From the NCBI RefSeq assembly GCF_050003625.1, contig NC_134399.1, positions 106,060,615 through 106,124,614 on the forward strand: a stretch of 64,000 bases of DNA. The letters run 5' to 3'. Position numbers and translations under genes: made by a program. Each line of letters begins with the position of its first letter. Positions within the stretch are counted from its first letter, which is position 1. Source of the DNA: Haematobia irritans. Its lineage: Eukaryota > Arthropoda > Insecta > Diptera > Muscidae. The notes under the pieces are model-generated. The model was not told the DNA's origin, ran no database searches, and worked only from the letters and a program-made list of their open reading frames with translations. Shown piece by piece: positions 22,680-33,441 of this stretch.

Positions 22680-23283
22680 TAAAATTTAAAAAAATTATAA
22701 AAGTGAATAATTTCTTCAACATTATTTGTATTACAGAAAAAGGTGCCAAGAATTAAAATATTTCGTGGAAGTGAAAATAACGAGTATGTTAGGGAATGAG
22801 CACAATCGTCTTTGGGAAAAATTCTTCCAAGCATATAATATTTTTGGGCTCAAAATGCTTCCAAACATATAATATGTTCACATAAAACGGCAGTATCCAA
22901 TAATATATGTGCTTCCTGCAAAATATGTTTGGCACATATGTTAAAGAAGCGATTTTTTTTTTTTGAGGGTGTGGGAGCTATATCTAAATCTGAACCGATT
23001 TCAACTAAATTTGGCACAATTAACGATACAATTAAACGTACTCCTTGTGCAAAATTTCAATCAAATCAGGGCAAAACTGTGGCTTTTGAAGCCATATAAG
23101 TCAAAATCGGACGAAAGATATACAGGGGAGCTATATCTAAATCTGAACCGATTTTAACTAAATTTGGCACAATTAACGATACTATTAAACGTACTCGCTG
23201 TGCAAAATTTGAAGCAAATCAGGGCAAAACTCTCGCTTTTGGGACCATATAAGTTCAAATCAGACGAAAGATATATATGGGAG

Positions 23284-23771
23284 TGTACAATTCCGAGACG
23301 GCTTAGACTGGAATGGACTGTATAGTTTAATAATCTCCCAGAATCGTAAGTCAGTATGAAAAACAGAAAGTAAATAAAAAGAGGCAGTTTCAGTATAAAA
23401 GTTATAAAATTTAGGTTTATTGTGGATGGCGGCTGCTTACCAGTTTGACTGACAAAACACAAGTGAAGTTAGAAATCAAAGGTCAATTCCGACATAGTGT
23501 TTTAAAACATAATAACAAATTGGTAGATAAATGAATTCAATACAGAAAAGGACAAATATCTAATAATTTAATAGAATTGAGTGAAAGCTTTCTCTGATAA
23601 ACAGGGAAAGCTATTAGAGTTGCCATACTTGCATTAATAAACTCAACATATCTCTTAACAATATCTTATTCATAATTCAATCTAGTAATTCACAATACAA
23701 TACAGTAATTCATTGAATTCAGAGTGATTATAATATAAACAAAAAAGACAATTGTTGAACGGAGTTCAACA
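23284..23771 (+). mobile_element. Solo LTR with 5-bp target duplication
   Basis: Begins TGTACAATTCCGAGACGG and ends GGAGTTCAACA, thus TG...CA with short TGT/ACA inverted ends. The host repeat pentamer GGGAG is duplicated at 23279-23283 and 23772-23776. A TATAAAA lies at 23394-23400. There is no internal retroelement sequence, so this is the product of recombination between two LTRs. Strand assignment rests on the TATA box. Confidence 0.82.
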
Positions 23772-24220
23772 GGGAGCTATATATAAATGTGAACCGATTT
23801 AGCTGATATTTGACAGTTTTTACGGGACTGGCAAAACATTCAGATGTACAAAATTTGAAGAACATCGGTTCATAAATATATGAATTGTGATCAAATCGGT
23901 GATAACTATATATGGCAGCTATATCTAAATCTGAACCGATTTTTTTCCAAAATCAATAGTGATTGTCTTCTACCCGAAGAAAGACGTTATGTCAAAATTG
24001 AGGACGATCGGACTTAAACTGCGACCTGTACTTTGTGCACAAAATTACATATACAGACAGACGGACGGACAGACAGACGGACATTGCTAAATCGACTCAG
24101 AATTTAATTCTAAGCCGATCGGTATACTAAAAGATGGGTCTATGACAATTATTTCTTGGCGTTACATACAAATGCACAAACTTATTATACCCTGTACCAC
24201 AGTACTGGTGAAGGGTATAA

Positions 24221-24316
24221 TTAAATTCTTTCTTTTATATTTTTAGCTTCCCGCAATCTAGGATATAGCCAATGATTTTTTGTGATACAAGTTTTTCCTT
24301 TTTCTAATATACAATT
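24221..24316. other. AT-rich spacer
   Basis: Short spacer between HLE-B and a reverse HLE-A copy. Confidence 0.3.
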
Positions 24317-24392
24317 TTATACCCTCCACCATAGGATGGGGGGTATATTAACTTTGTCATTCCGTTTGCAACACATCGAAATATTGCTCTAA

Positions 24393-24610
24393 CCCCCATT
24401 TTCATAAAGCTCCGTTAGTGTTCCGTTAACTAACCAACTTTTAAACTGTATTATAGAAGAAGCTGTCATCTTGCATATATATTCCATATGCCAGTTAGGA
24501 ACTTAACTGACGAAAATTTTCCAGTTAAAGTTAACTGGAGAGAAGATATTTGCAATTTACTTTCTGTTAACTGGCAGTTAAAGCCTAACGGAGCTACATG
24601 AAAATGGCCG
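24393..24610. mobile_element. Harbinger-type MITE, 218 bp
   Basis: Inverted ends CCCCCATTTTCATAAAGCTC and (right, reversed) CGGCCATTTTCATGTAGCTC, followed by CCGTTAG in both. Flanked by TAA at 24390-24392 and 24611-24613, the 3-bp TWA duplication typical of PIF/Harbinger. The interrupted host reads GCTCTAAGACCCC when the element is removed, matching intact HLE-A copies. A second copy of equal length lies at 57380-57597. Confidence 0.88.
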
Positions 24611-25530
24611 TAAGACCCCATAAAGTATATATATTCTGGGTCGTGGTGAAATTCCGAGTCGATCTACACATGTCCATCCGTCCGTCCGTACGCCCGTCCG
24701 TCTGTTGAAATCACGCTAACTTCCGAAAGAAACAAGCTATCGACTTGAAACTTGGCACAAATAGTTGCTATTGATGTAGGTCGGTTGGTATTGCAAATGG
24801 ACCATATCGGTCCACTTTCACGTATAGCCACCATATAAACCGATACCCAGATTTGGCTTGCGGAGCATCTAACAGAAGCAAATTTAAATGCGGCTGAATT
24901 TTAGTACATGGTGTAAGTATATGGTATCTAACAACTGTGCAAAAATTGGTCCACATCGGTTCATAATTATATGTAGCCTCCATATAAACCGATCCCCAGA
25001 TTTGGCTTGCGGAGCCTCTAAGATAAGCAAATTTCATCCGATCCGGCTGAAATTTGGTACATGGTGTAAGTATATGGTATCTAACAACTGTGCAAAAATT
25101 GGTCCACATCGGTTCATAATTATATGTAGCCTCCTTATAAACCGATCCTCAGATTTGACCTACGGAGCCTCGTGGAAGAGAAAAATTCATCCGATTCGTT
25201 TGAAATTCGGTACGTGATGTTAGTATATGGTCTCTAACAACAATGCAGGAATTAGTCCATATCGGTCTATAATTACATATAGCCCCCATATAAACCGATC
25301 CCCTGAGTTGACCTCCGGTGCTTTTTGGAGAAGCAAAATTCATCTGATCTGATTGAAAATTAGTACGTGGTGTTAGTATAAGGTCTCTAACAACCATGCA
25401 GATATTGGTCCATATCAGTCCATAATTATATATATATCCCCCATACAAAACCGATCCCGAGATTTGGTTTTGGAGCCTCTTGGAGGAGCAAATTTCATCC
25501 GAGTCAGTTCAAATTTGGTACATTGTGCTA

Positions 25531-26734
25531 ACAGGTTGGCTGATAAGTCCACGGTCTGACACATAGATGGCGTCGCTAGTATTAAATGCATATTATTTTT
25601 ATATAGTACCAAACTTCAAATGATTCGTGTCAAAATTTGACATCTGTAAGTTAATTAGTTTGTGAGATAGAGCGTCTTTTGTGAAGCAACTTTTGTTATT
25701 GTGAAAAAATGGACAAAAAGGAATTTCGTGTTTTGATAAAACACGGAAGCAAAAACTTGGCTTTATAATGAGTTCCCGCACTCTGCCCCAGGGAAATCAA
25801 CAATAATTGATTGGTATGCAAAATTCAAGGGTGGTGAAATGAGCACGGAGGACGGTGAAATAGGGGACGCCCGAAAGAGGTGGTTAGCGACGACAACATC
25901 AAAAAAATACACAAAGTGATTTTGAATGACCGTAAAATGAAGTTAATCGAGATAGCAGAGGTCTTAAAGATATCAAGGGAACGTGTTGGTCATATCATTC
26001 ATCAATATTTGGATATGCGGAAGCTCTGTGCAAAATGGGTTCCGCGCGAGCTCACATTTGACCAAACACAACAACGTGTTGATGATTCTGAGGGGTGTTT
26101 GCAGCTGTTAACGCGTAATACACATGGCCCTACATGGCCCATCACTACACTCCTGAGTCCAATCGACAGTCGGCTGAGTGGACAGCGAACTGTGAACCGT
26201 CGCCGAAGCGTGGAAAGACTCAAAAGTCCGCTGGCAAAGTATTGCCCTCTGTTTTTTGGGATGCGCATGGAATAATTTTTATCGATTATCTTGAGAAGGG
26301 AAAAACCATCAACAGTGACTATTATATGGCGTTATTATTATATGAAGAAGAAAAAAGTGTTGTTCCACCAAGACAACGCACCGTGCCACAAGTCATTGAG
26401 AACGATGGCAAAAATTCATGAATTGGGCTTCGAATTGCTTCCCCACCCACCGTATTCTCCAGATCTGGCCCCCAGCGACTTTTTCTTGTTCTCAGATCTC
26501 AAAAGGATGCTCGAAGGGAAAAAATTTGGCTGCAATAAAGAGGTGATCGCCAAAACTGAGGCCTATTTTGAGGCAAAACCGAAGGAGTACTACCAAAATG
26601 GTATCAAAAATTTGGAAGGTCGTTATAATCGTTGTATTGCTCTTGCAGGGAACTATGGTGAATAATATAAACGAATTTTGACAAAAAAGATGTGTTTTTT
26701 TTTTGTTAGACAGGGTACTTATCAGCCAACCAGT
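25531..26734 (+). mobile_element. Himar1-like mariner, copy 2
   Basis: 1,204 bp with both inverted ends: ACAGGTTGGCTGATAAGTCC at left and ACTTATCAGCCAACCAGT at right. Flanking TA at 25529-25530 and 26735-26736. Sits within an HLE-A monomer. Slightly shorter than the 1.26-kb Himar1 because of internal deletions in the transposase gene. Confidence 0.92.
25708..26665 (+). pseudogene. Mariner (irritans subfamily) transposase, deleted and frameshifted
   Basis: Start ATGGACAAAAAGGAATTT at 25708, stop at 26663-26665. The N-terminal helix-turn-helix (KMKLIEIAEVLKISRERV) and the linker KWVPRELT are readable at 25938-26056. After LLTRNT (about 26120) the frame shifts and some 20 codons are missing, including the TMDETW block with the first catalytic Asp; the frame resumes at HHYTPESNRQSAEW (26137). 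A second deletion follows YYMALL (about 26335). The C-terminal part FHQDNAPCHKS and YSPDLAPSDFFLF (26360-26490), with 34-residue spacing, is intact. Loss of the first Asp makes it catalytically dead. Confidence 0.9.
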
Positions 26735-27849
26735 TATATGACCTTTAACAACCAGGCAAAAATTGGTCCATATCGGTTTTTTTTATCCACCAAAAGATGG
26801 GGGAAGAATCTGTTTGTATGGGGCCCACGTATAAGTATGGGTTTATATGGAACAATTTTAGCATGCGTGTTAGATGATATATGTTGGCATCACATACCAA
26901 ACTTCAATCGGATCGGATGAAATTTGGACTTTTTTCATCCGATTCGATTGAAGTAAGTTAAATTTGGGGATCCGCTTATATTTAGGGCTACATATATTCA
27001 TTGGCTGATATGAATTAATTTTTGAATGTCGTTCTAATGTATCAACTTTTAACCGGATCAAATTTTCTCTTTCCAGAATCTACGGAAGCCAAATCTGGGG
27101 TTGGTATATGTGAGAGTGAACCATTTGTAGTACTACTGACCTTCCGATCTGGCTGAAATTTGGAACATGGTGTAAGTATATGGTCTCTAACATTCATGCA
27201 AAAATTGGTCCATATCGGTCCATAATTATATATAGCCCCCATATAAACAGATCCCCAGATTTGGTTTGCGGATCCTCTAAGAGAAGCAAATTTCATTCGA
27301 TCCGTCTGAAATTTTGTACATGGTATTAGTATATGATCTCTAACAACCATGCAAAAATTGGTCCACATCGGTCCATAATTATATATAGCCCCCATATAAA
27401 CAGATCCCCAGATTTGGTTTGCGAATCCTCTAAGAGAAGCTAATTTCATTCGATCCGTCTGAAATTTGGTACATGGTATTAGTATATGATCTCTAACAAC
27501 CATGCAAAAATTGGTCTATATCGGTTCATAATTATATATAGCCCCCATATAAACCGATCCCCAGATTTGACCTGAGAAACTTTTGTCAAAATTTTATTTC
27601 TATAGAAAATGTTGTCAAATTTATATACGTATTTAATCGGACCTTTTTAAGTTTAATATATACCACGTACGGACTACCTTGCAATTTAGAAGACGGTGTT
27701 AGGAAGTTTTAAGATACCTTGCCATTGGCAAGTATTACCGCCACCCAAGTAATTCGATTGTGGATGACAGTCTTCAGTAAAGTTTCGCAATCCATGGTGG
27801 AGGGTACATAAGCTTCGGCCTGGCCGAACTTACGGCCATATATACTTGT

Positions 27850-28251
27850 GCTAACTACTAACTTAACTTAACTACTTGTGTAGTTTTGCCCAAATAATAG
27901 TGTCATTCCAAAGTTATTGGCAATTCATAATATTGTAAGGGATACAGGACCCAAAATCAATTTCGAGAATATTGCACCTTTTTTTCCCAACCGAAATAGC
28001 CATAACCACGATGGCCCCCTCCAAGCCTTCAATTTCATACACAAGTAATGACTTTCTTTTTATTAGCCCTGTTATATACTACATCAATCATTAATATAAA
28101 TACTGTATGTACGATTTATTACAATGTTTTACAAATAAAATGACAAATTTATGGTGCCACCAGGTAAATGCTGATATAAGAACTTTTGAGTGAATAAAAC
28201 ACACATCGATAATCCTAAGCATTAAATGTTGTAAAGGTCAAATCCAAATGC
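27850..28251 (+). other. Duplicated upstream region of second M13 gene
   Basis: Matches 41605-42062 upstream of the third M13 gene with small deletions: GCTAACTACTAAC, the AACCGAAATAGC block and GTAAAGGTCAAATCCAAATG. It marks the left part of the segmental duplication. Confidence 0.7.
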
Positions 28252-28259
28252 TATAAATT
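28252..28259 (+). promoter_or_regulatory. Candidate TATA box TATAAATT
   Basis: TATAAATT 84 bases before the ATG at 28336 and conserved at the same place (42063-42070) in the paralogue. Confidence 0.55.
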
Positions 28260-28335
28260 GCAAAATTCCTCATCTATTTCGCAAGTATTAATACGAAACG
28301 TTTTAAATGCGAACATAGTGAAACAAACCTTAATA

Positions 28336-30964
28336 ATGACACTGATCAGAAAGTCTGCAATAAATCTACTAGTGTTCCGGCTTATCGCATTGGCATCTAA
28401 TGTGAATTTTGTAAACTCTGAAAATGAGGCAAATCGAAGACAACTTGAAATAATCGAAACCTCTATGGATTCTCAAATTGATCCTTGTGAAGATTTCTAT
28501 GAATACAGTTGTGCCAAATGGCAACAAACCAGGAAAAAATTTGAATGGAATAAATCGGGTATATTTTCTATCGTAAAAGATCAAGCAACCAAGGATTTAG
28601 ATAACTACATGAAAACCATAGACTTGGAAAATAAACCAGAATTTTTGAAAAAGGCTTATGATTATTTTCAGTCCTGTGTTAATATGAACAAGTATATACG
28701 GCCGTAAGTTCGGCCAGGCCGAATCTTATGTACCCTCCACCATGGATTGCGTAGAAACTTCTACGAAAGACTATCATCCACAAATTTCAACTCACTCGGA
28801 TGAAATTTGCTCCTCCAAGAGGCTCCAAAACCAAATCTCGGGATCGGTTTATATGGGGGCTATTTATAATTATGGATCGGGGGATCGGTTTGTATGGGGG
28901 CTATATATAATTATGGACCGATGTGGACCAATTTTTGCATGGTTGTTAGAGACCATATACCAACACCATGTACCAAATTTCAGTCGGATCGGAGGAAATA
29001 TGCTTTATTAGAGGCTCAGCAAGCCAAATCTAGGTCCGTTTATATGGGGGCTATACGTAAATGTGGACCGATATGGCCCATTTGCAATACCATCCGACCT
29101 ACATCAATAACAACTACTTGTGCCAAGTTTCAAGTCGATAGCTTGTTTCGTTCGGAAGTTAGCGTGATTTCAACAGACGGACGGACGGACGGACGGATGG
29201 ACGGACGGATGGACGGACATGCTTAGATCGACTCAGAATTTCACCACGACCCAGAATATATATACTTTATGGGGTCTTAGAGCAATATTTCGATGTGTTA
29301 CAAACGGAATGACAAAGTTAATATACCCCCCATCCTATGGTGGAGGGTATAAAAATATCTCAATATGGCAATATTTAGTGTGGCTAGAGGAAAATGAGAA
29401 TTTAAACTTGACCACCCAACTCACTGATCTATACAACATCGTAGATATGGACTGGATACGTTTATTGGCTGTTATGCACAAATATGGTTTCGGAGGATTT
29501 ATTTTCGACACTGCTATAATCGAAAAAGGGGAATCCCCTAGTGAAGTTAACATTAATTTGAGCAAGCCATATGGTTTATCGCCGCTTTCTACCATACCAA
29601 AGGAAGTTATTGCATACAACATTGATCATAAAATTGAAGAGGGTGAAATCAATTTGTTTTGGGTACATACCAGAACACTTGAATCTATGCTAAAAGAACT
29701 TTTAGATATGGAGAAAGATAATACTGATAAAGAGAAAGTTGAAGATATTGATATTGAGAACATCAATCTACCATGGCTAAGACAATACTTAGAAACTCTT
29801 ATGGAAAATATTCCTGAAATATCTAAAGTGAAAATCAATGTCGACGACCTTGCCTATCTAAGACGTTTGGAAGCTCTGGTGAATCTATATGGAAATCGCT
29901 TCATTGGAAAATATTTATTGCTAAAATTCATATGGTACATAATCGGGCAAACCTATGACTTCTCTAGAAAGTTTGGTTGCATGGAATCTACACGAAATCA
30001 ACTTCCTTTTGTCATGCACTGGGTTTATGAGCAAATGCGAACGGATATTAATGAAGATATGTGGGATACCCATCAAATGTTTCACACCATCAAAATGCAA
30101 GTGAAAAAGGAGTTATTAGGAAATAAAAATCTTCTCAATGATACCACGTTAATACATCTTCTGTATAAACTTGATAATTTGCAATTAAAAGTGGCAAACT
30201 TGCCCCGAGAGAATACCATCGAGATATTGGAAAATTTCTATTCAAACTTAGATATCGATATATCTGATTTTTATGGAAATCATTTGAAATTGCTTGCCTT
30301 CAATGGAAAACAGAAAGACATAGGCCTTTCCAAAGGAGCCCGTTCCGAAGCCAGCCGATATTTTCAGCCAAACACATTTCCAGATATGGAAAATTATACA
30401 CCCAATTTTGTACCCGATTCGCATGTAATTTATATACCCAATACTATACTACAGAGTCCCATATATAATAACAGCCTCCACGATGTTTTCAAATACAGCA
30501 TTCTTGGCATTAGTCTGGCCCATGAATTACTACATGCTTTTGATTTTTACCTCTTCCAGAGAGGTATTGATGGTAAAATCATTGATACTCATCATGAGAC
30601 AATGATGACAAATCCGAAATTTAATGAAAGCTCCCAGTGTATGGACTCACAATATGAAAATGCCAAAAATGATAGAATTGCTGATATCCGTGGTTTACAT
30701 TATGCTTACGAAGCTTTTGCCGCAAAGTTGACATTAAATGTCACCGAAGGTTTCACATTCGAGCAGCAAGAGATTTTTATGCCACTAGACAAAATATTCT
30801 ATTTAAATTTTGCTCTATCCTATTGTGATATTTATCCTACAATTAGGGACGAATATCACGGTACACTTAAGGATCGTGTTAATGATTCCGTTTATTATTC
30901 TCCAAAATTCTATGAAACTTTCAATTGTACAAGGGTTCATAAATTGTGCCATTTGTGGATTTGA
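28336..30964 (+). pseudogene. Neprilysin-like M13 peptidase, exon split by HLE-A insertion
   Basis: Two coding blocks, 28336-28687 and 29353-30964, line up end to end with the intact paralogue at 42147-44087. The first holds the signal peptide (MTLIRKSAINLLVFRLIALA) and DPCEDFYEYSCAKW. The second runs without internal stops from ISIWQYLVWLEE to CHLWI and holds HELLH (30521-30535) and DRIAD (30671 on), where the position of the third zinc ligand is Asp instead of Glu. The 665-bp HLE-A insert between the blocks contains stops in all frames, so a full protein would need it to be spliced out; no convincing splice pair keeps the frame. Most likely a recently disabled allele or gene. An earlier TTG-initiated frame from 28258 was discarded because it starts in the TATA box. 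Confidence 0.85.
28688..29352 (+). mobile_element. HLE-A element inserted in M13 coding exon (665 bp)
   Basis: The paralogue gives the empty site AATATTGAAAATATCTC (about 42465-42481); here it reads AATATGA, then ACAAGTATATACGG...GGGTATAA, then AAATATCTC. The insertion is therefore between two A residues with no target duplication, apart from loss of one T nearby. It is the most compact HLE-A copy: 5' palindrome, TACCCTCCACCAT at 28731-28743, about two monomers, GACGGACGGAC microsatellite (29176-29217), and the 3' hairpin at 29322-29351 with ATGGTGGAGGGTA. Confidence 0.9.
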
Positions 30965-31005
30965 TATATCACTAGGTTTCTCATGACAAAATGGAAGTTT
31001 TATGA

Positions 31006-31011
31006 AATAAA
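31006..31011 (+). terminator. Polyadenylation signal AATAAA
   Basis: AATAAA 42 bases after the stop codon of the interrupted M13 gene. Confidence 0.5.
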
Positions 31012-31117
31012 TAAAATGACACAGAATTCATTCTTATCACAACCTCTTCAATGCTATACTCTAATAAAATTTCTTATAAAACACTCCCACTTCTGTTTAT
31101 TTCTTTGTTACCATTAA

Positions 31118-31402
31118 AACAAGTGAGTAAAGTAGAAAGTCGGGCGGGGCCGACTATATTATACCCTTCACCACTATGTGTATAAATTTGTGATACCATC
31201 TTAACAACTTCACATTTCTTGGGAGCTATATAAAAGTTTATATTCCCATATACAAATATTTAAATCAGAAACGATTTGGAGAAACATTTTTGAACTTCTA
31301 CAAAATCACTAGACTTTAAATTTAAATCGGCGAACGAAACACAATTAAGTAAGAATAAAAATGGAAAATATAAAGTTGATTTATGTGCATTTATGATTTA
31401 TT
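31118..31402 (+). mobile_element. HLE-B-like 5' end
   Basis: ACAAGTGAGTAAAGTAGAAA with GTCGGGCGGGGCCGAC and TACCCTTCACCAC. The body is separated from this end by the DD37E fragment and HLE-A insertions and may continue at 33600. Confidence 0.7.
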
Positions 31403-31527
31403 CGACGAAAGTCGAAAAGTGGTAAAAATGTTCTTTTTAGATCCGGAAGTAGTACAAAATTAGCGCAGAAGCGATGAATTTAACATGGGCTTATTAAAGG
31501 ACGGATTTCCACCATTTCAACAGCCGT
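31403..31527 (+). pseudogene. Fragment of DD37E transposase 5' region
   Basis: On the plus strand AAAATGTTCTTTTTAGATCC and AGAAGCGATGAATTTAACAT match the minus strand at 4970-5040 of the DD37E element. It shares the same TGA and TAA codons (GCGATGAATTTAA). Ends at CCACCATTTCAACAGCC, just before the catalytic part. Confidence 0.78.
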
Positions 31528-31839
31528 TGCGCTGAATTTCAATCACTTTTTAGGGTGTGATATGAATTCAGTGGTTTGAATGTGAATTAAAACAAGTATA
31601 TACGGCCGTAAGTTCGGCCAGGCCGAAGCTTATGTATCCTCCGCCATGGATTGCGTAGAAACTTCTACTGAAGACTGCCATCCACAATCGAATTACTTGG
31701 GTTGCGGTAACACTTGCCGATGGCAAGGTATCTTAAAACTTCCTAACACCGTCTTCTAAATTACAAGGTAGTCCATACATAGTATATATTAAACTAAAAA
31801 AGGCCGACTAAATACGTATATATATTTAAATTTAAAGTT

Positions 31840-32125
31840 TCTATAGAAATAAAATTTTGACAACATTTTCTATAGAAGTAAAATTTTGAAAAAATTTTCT
31901 ATAGAAATAAAATTTAGAAAAAATTTTCTATAGAAATAAAATTTGGAAAAAAATTTCTATAGAAATAAAATGTTGACAAATTTTTCTATAGCAATAAAAT
32001 GTTTACAAAATTTTCTATAGAAATAAAATTTTTACAAAATTTTCTATAGAAATAAAATTTTGACAAAATTTTCTATAGAAATAACATTTTGACAATGTTT
32101 TCCATAAAAATAAAATTTTGGTAGA
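31840..32125. repeat. 29-bp palindromic satellite array
   Basis: About ten copies of the 29-bp unit between the HLE-A left end and its monomers. Confidence 0.85.
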
Positions 32126-33138
32126 TAATTTTTGGCTCGAGTGGCAACCATGAATATGAACCGATATGGACCAATTTTTGTGTGATTGGGGATCGGCTAT
32201 ATATAACTATAGACCGATATGGACCAATTTTGGCATGGATATTAGCGGTCTTATACTAACACCACGTTGCAAATTTCAACCGGATCGGATGAATTTTGCT
32301 CCTCCAAGAGGCTCCGGAGATCAAATCTGGGGAACGGTTTATATGGGGGCTATATATAATTATTGACCGATATGGACAAATTTTTGCATGGTCATTAGAG
32401 AACATATACCAACACCACGTACCAAATTTCAGCCGGATCGGATGAAATTTTCGTTTATATATAATTATAATTTTTTTTTCTATATAATTATGGACCGATA
32501 TGGACCAATTCTTGCGTGTTTGTTAGAGACGACATTCTAACACCATGTTCCAAATTTCAACCGGATCGGATGAATTGTGCTCCTCCAAGAGGCTCAGGAG
32601 GACAAATCTGGGAATCGATTTATATGGGGGCTATATATAATTATGGACCGATATGGACAAATTTTTGCATGGTCATTAGAGACAATATACCAATACCATG
32701 TACCAAATTTCAGCCGGATCGGATGAAATTTGGTTCTCTTAGAGGCTCCGCAAGCCAAATCGGGGGATCGGTTTATATGGGGGCTATATGTAATTATGGA
32801 CCGATATGGAACAATTTTTGCATGGTTGTTAGATACCATATACTAACACCATGTACCAAATTTCAGCCGGATCGGATGAAACTTGCTTCTCTTAGAGCAA
32901 TCGCAAGCCAAATTTGGGGGTCCGTTTATATGGGGCTATACGTAAAAGTGGACCGATATGGCCCATTTGCAATACCATTCGACCTAGCGTGGTTTCAACA
33001 GATGGAGGGACGGACGGACATGTTCAGATCGACTCAGAATTTCACCACGATCCAGAATATATATACTTTATGGGGTCTTAGAGCAATATTTCGATGTGTT
33101 ACAAACGGAATGACAAAGTTAATATACCCCCCATCCTA

Positions 33139-33423
33139 CACAAAAAAAAAATTCACGAAAAATTTTCCAATTAAAATTTTAATTGAGTTTTAAAAAATAT
33201 TCAATTAAAAATGTAATTGAATCAACATATTTTTTAATTGAAACAAAAACCAATCATGAAAATTAATAGTATCAATTAATTTTTTAATTGAATCAATAAA
33301 TTTTTTAATTGACCTTCAATTAATTTTTTAATTGATACTATCATTTCTGTGATTGAAGACATTTCAATTAAAAATTAATTGGATCAATTATTTTCGTGAT
33401 TGAATCAGAATTTTTTTTTTGTG
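33139..33423. mobile_element. CAATTAA-rich MITE, 285 bp
   Basis: Ends CACAAAAAAAAAATTC and, reversed, CACAAAAAAAAAAATTC; flanked by TA at 33137-33138 and 33424-33425. The interior is a mesh of TTAATTGAA and CAATTAAAA words that can fold on itself. A second copy, itself interrupted, spans 44886-46613. Confidence 0.85.
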
Positions 33424-33441
33424 TATGTTGGAGGGTATAAA

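Larger units (their letters stand above)
21237..22971 (+). mobile_element. TA-type TIR element with divergent tRNA-like pair, copy 2
   Basis: Left end CACTCTTAGAAAAATATG, right end TTTTTTTTGAGGGTG. The flanking host repeat is ATATATG before and TGGGAGCTA after, so the empty site would read ATATATGGGAGCTA and the duplicated dinucleotide looks like TG rather than TA. The interior has AAACATAT palindrome clusters at both sides and, in the middle, two tRNA-like blocks that point outward (22417-22489 on the minus strand and 22600-22679 on the plus strand). At 1.73 kb it is the longest of three copies. No transposase frame is seen. Confidence 0.77.
20528..24220 (+). mobile_element. HLE-B element, third body, interrupted twice
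   Basis: Third body without a left end, from AGGAAACATTTAAATATGAA. Split by the tRNA-carrying TIR element (21237-22971) and by a solo LTR (23284-23771). The microsatellite is at about 24055-24083 and the 3' hairpin ends GTGAAGGGTATAA at 24207-24220. Confidence 0.78.
24317..27849 (-). mobile_element. HLE-A element, reverse, interrupted twice
   Basis: The left border is the family 3' hairpin in reverse (TATACCCTCCACCATAGGAT), the right border the reverse of the 5' end (GGCCATATATACTTGT at 27834-27849). It holds about eight to ten 153-bp monomers. A 218-bp Harbinger-type MITE (24393-24610) and a mariner (25531-26734) sit inside. The right edge touches the segmental duplication that contains the second M13 gene. 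Confidence 0.82.
31591..33441 (+). mobile_element. HLE-A element with MITE in its 3' hairpin
   Basis: Starts ACAAGTATATACGGCCG, has a 29-bp array (31840-32125), about five 153-bp monomers, a short GACGGACGGAC microsatellite near 33009, and the 3' hairpin, whose arms CCCCCATCCTA and TGTTGGAGGGTATAA are pushed apart by a 285-bp MITE (33139-33423). The open frame 32516-33193 is monomer read-through. Confidence 0.83.

Noticed and set aside
28688..29352. HLE-A insert as an in-frame intron of the second M13 gene
   Set aside because: GTATAT near the left edge could be a donor, but the AG sites near the right edge lack a pyrimidine tract and do not restore the frame.
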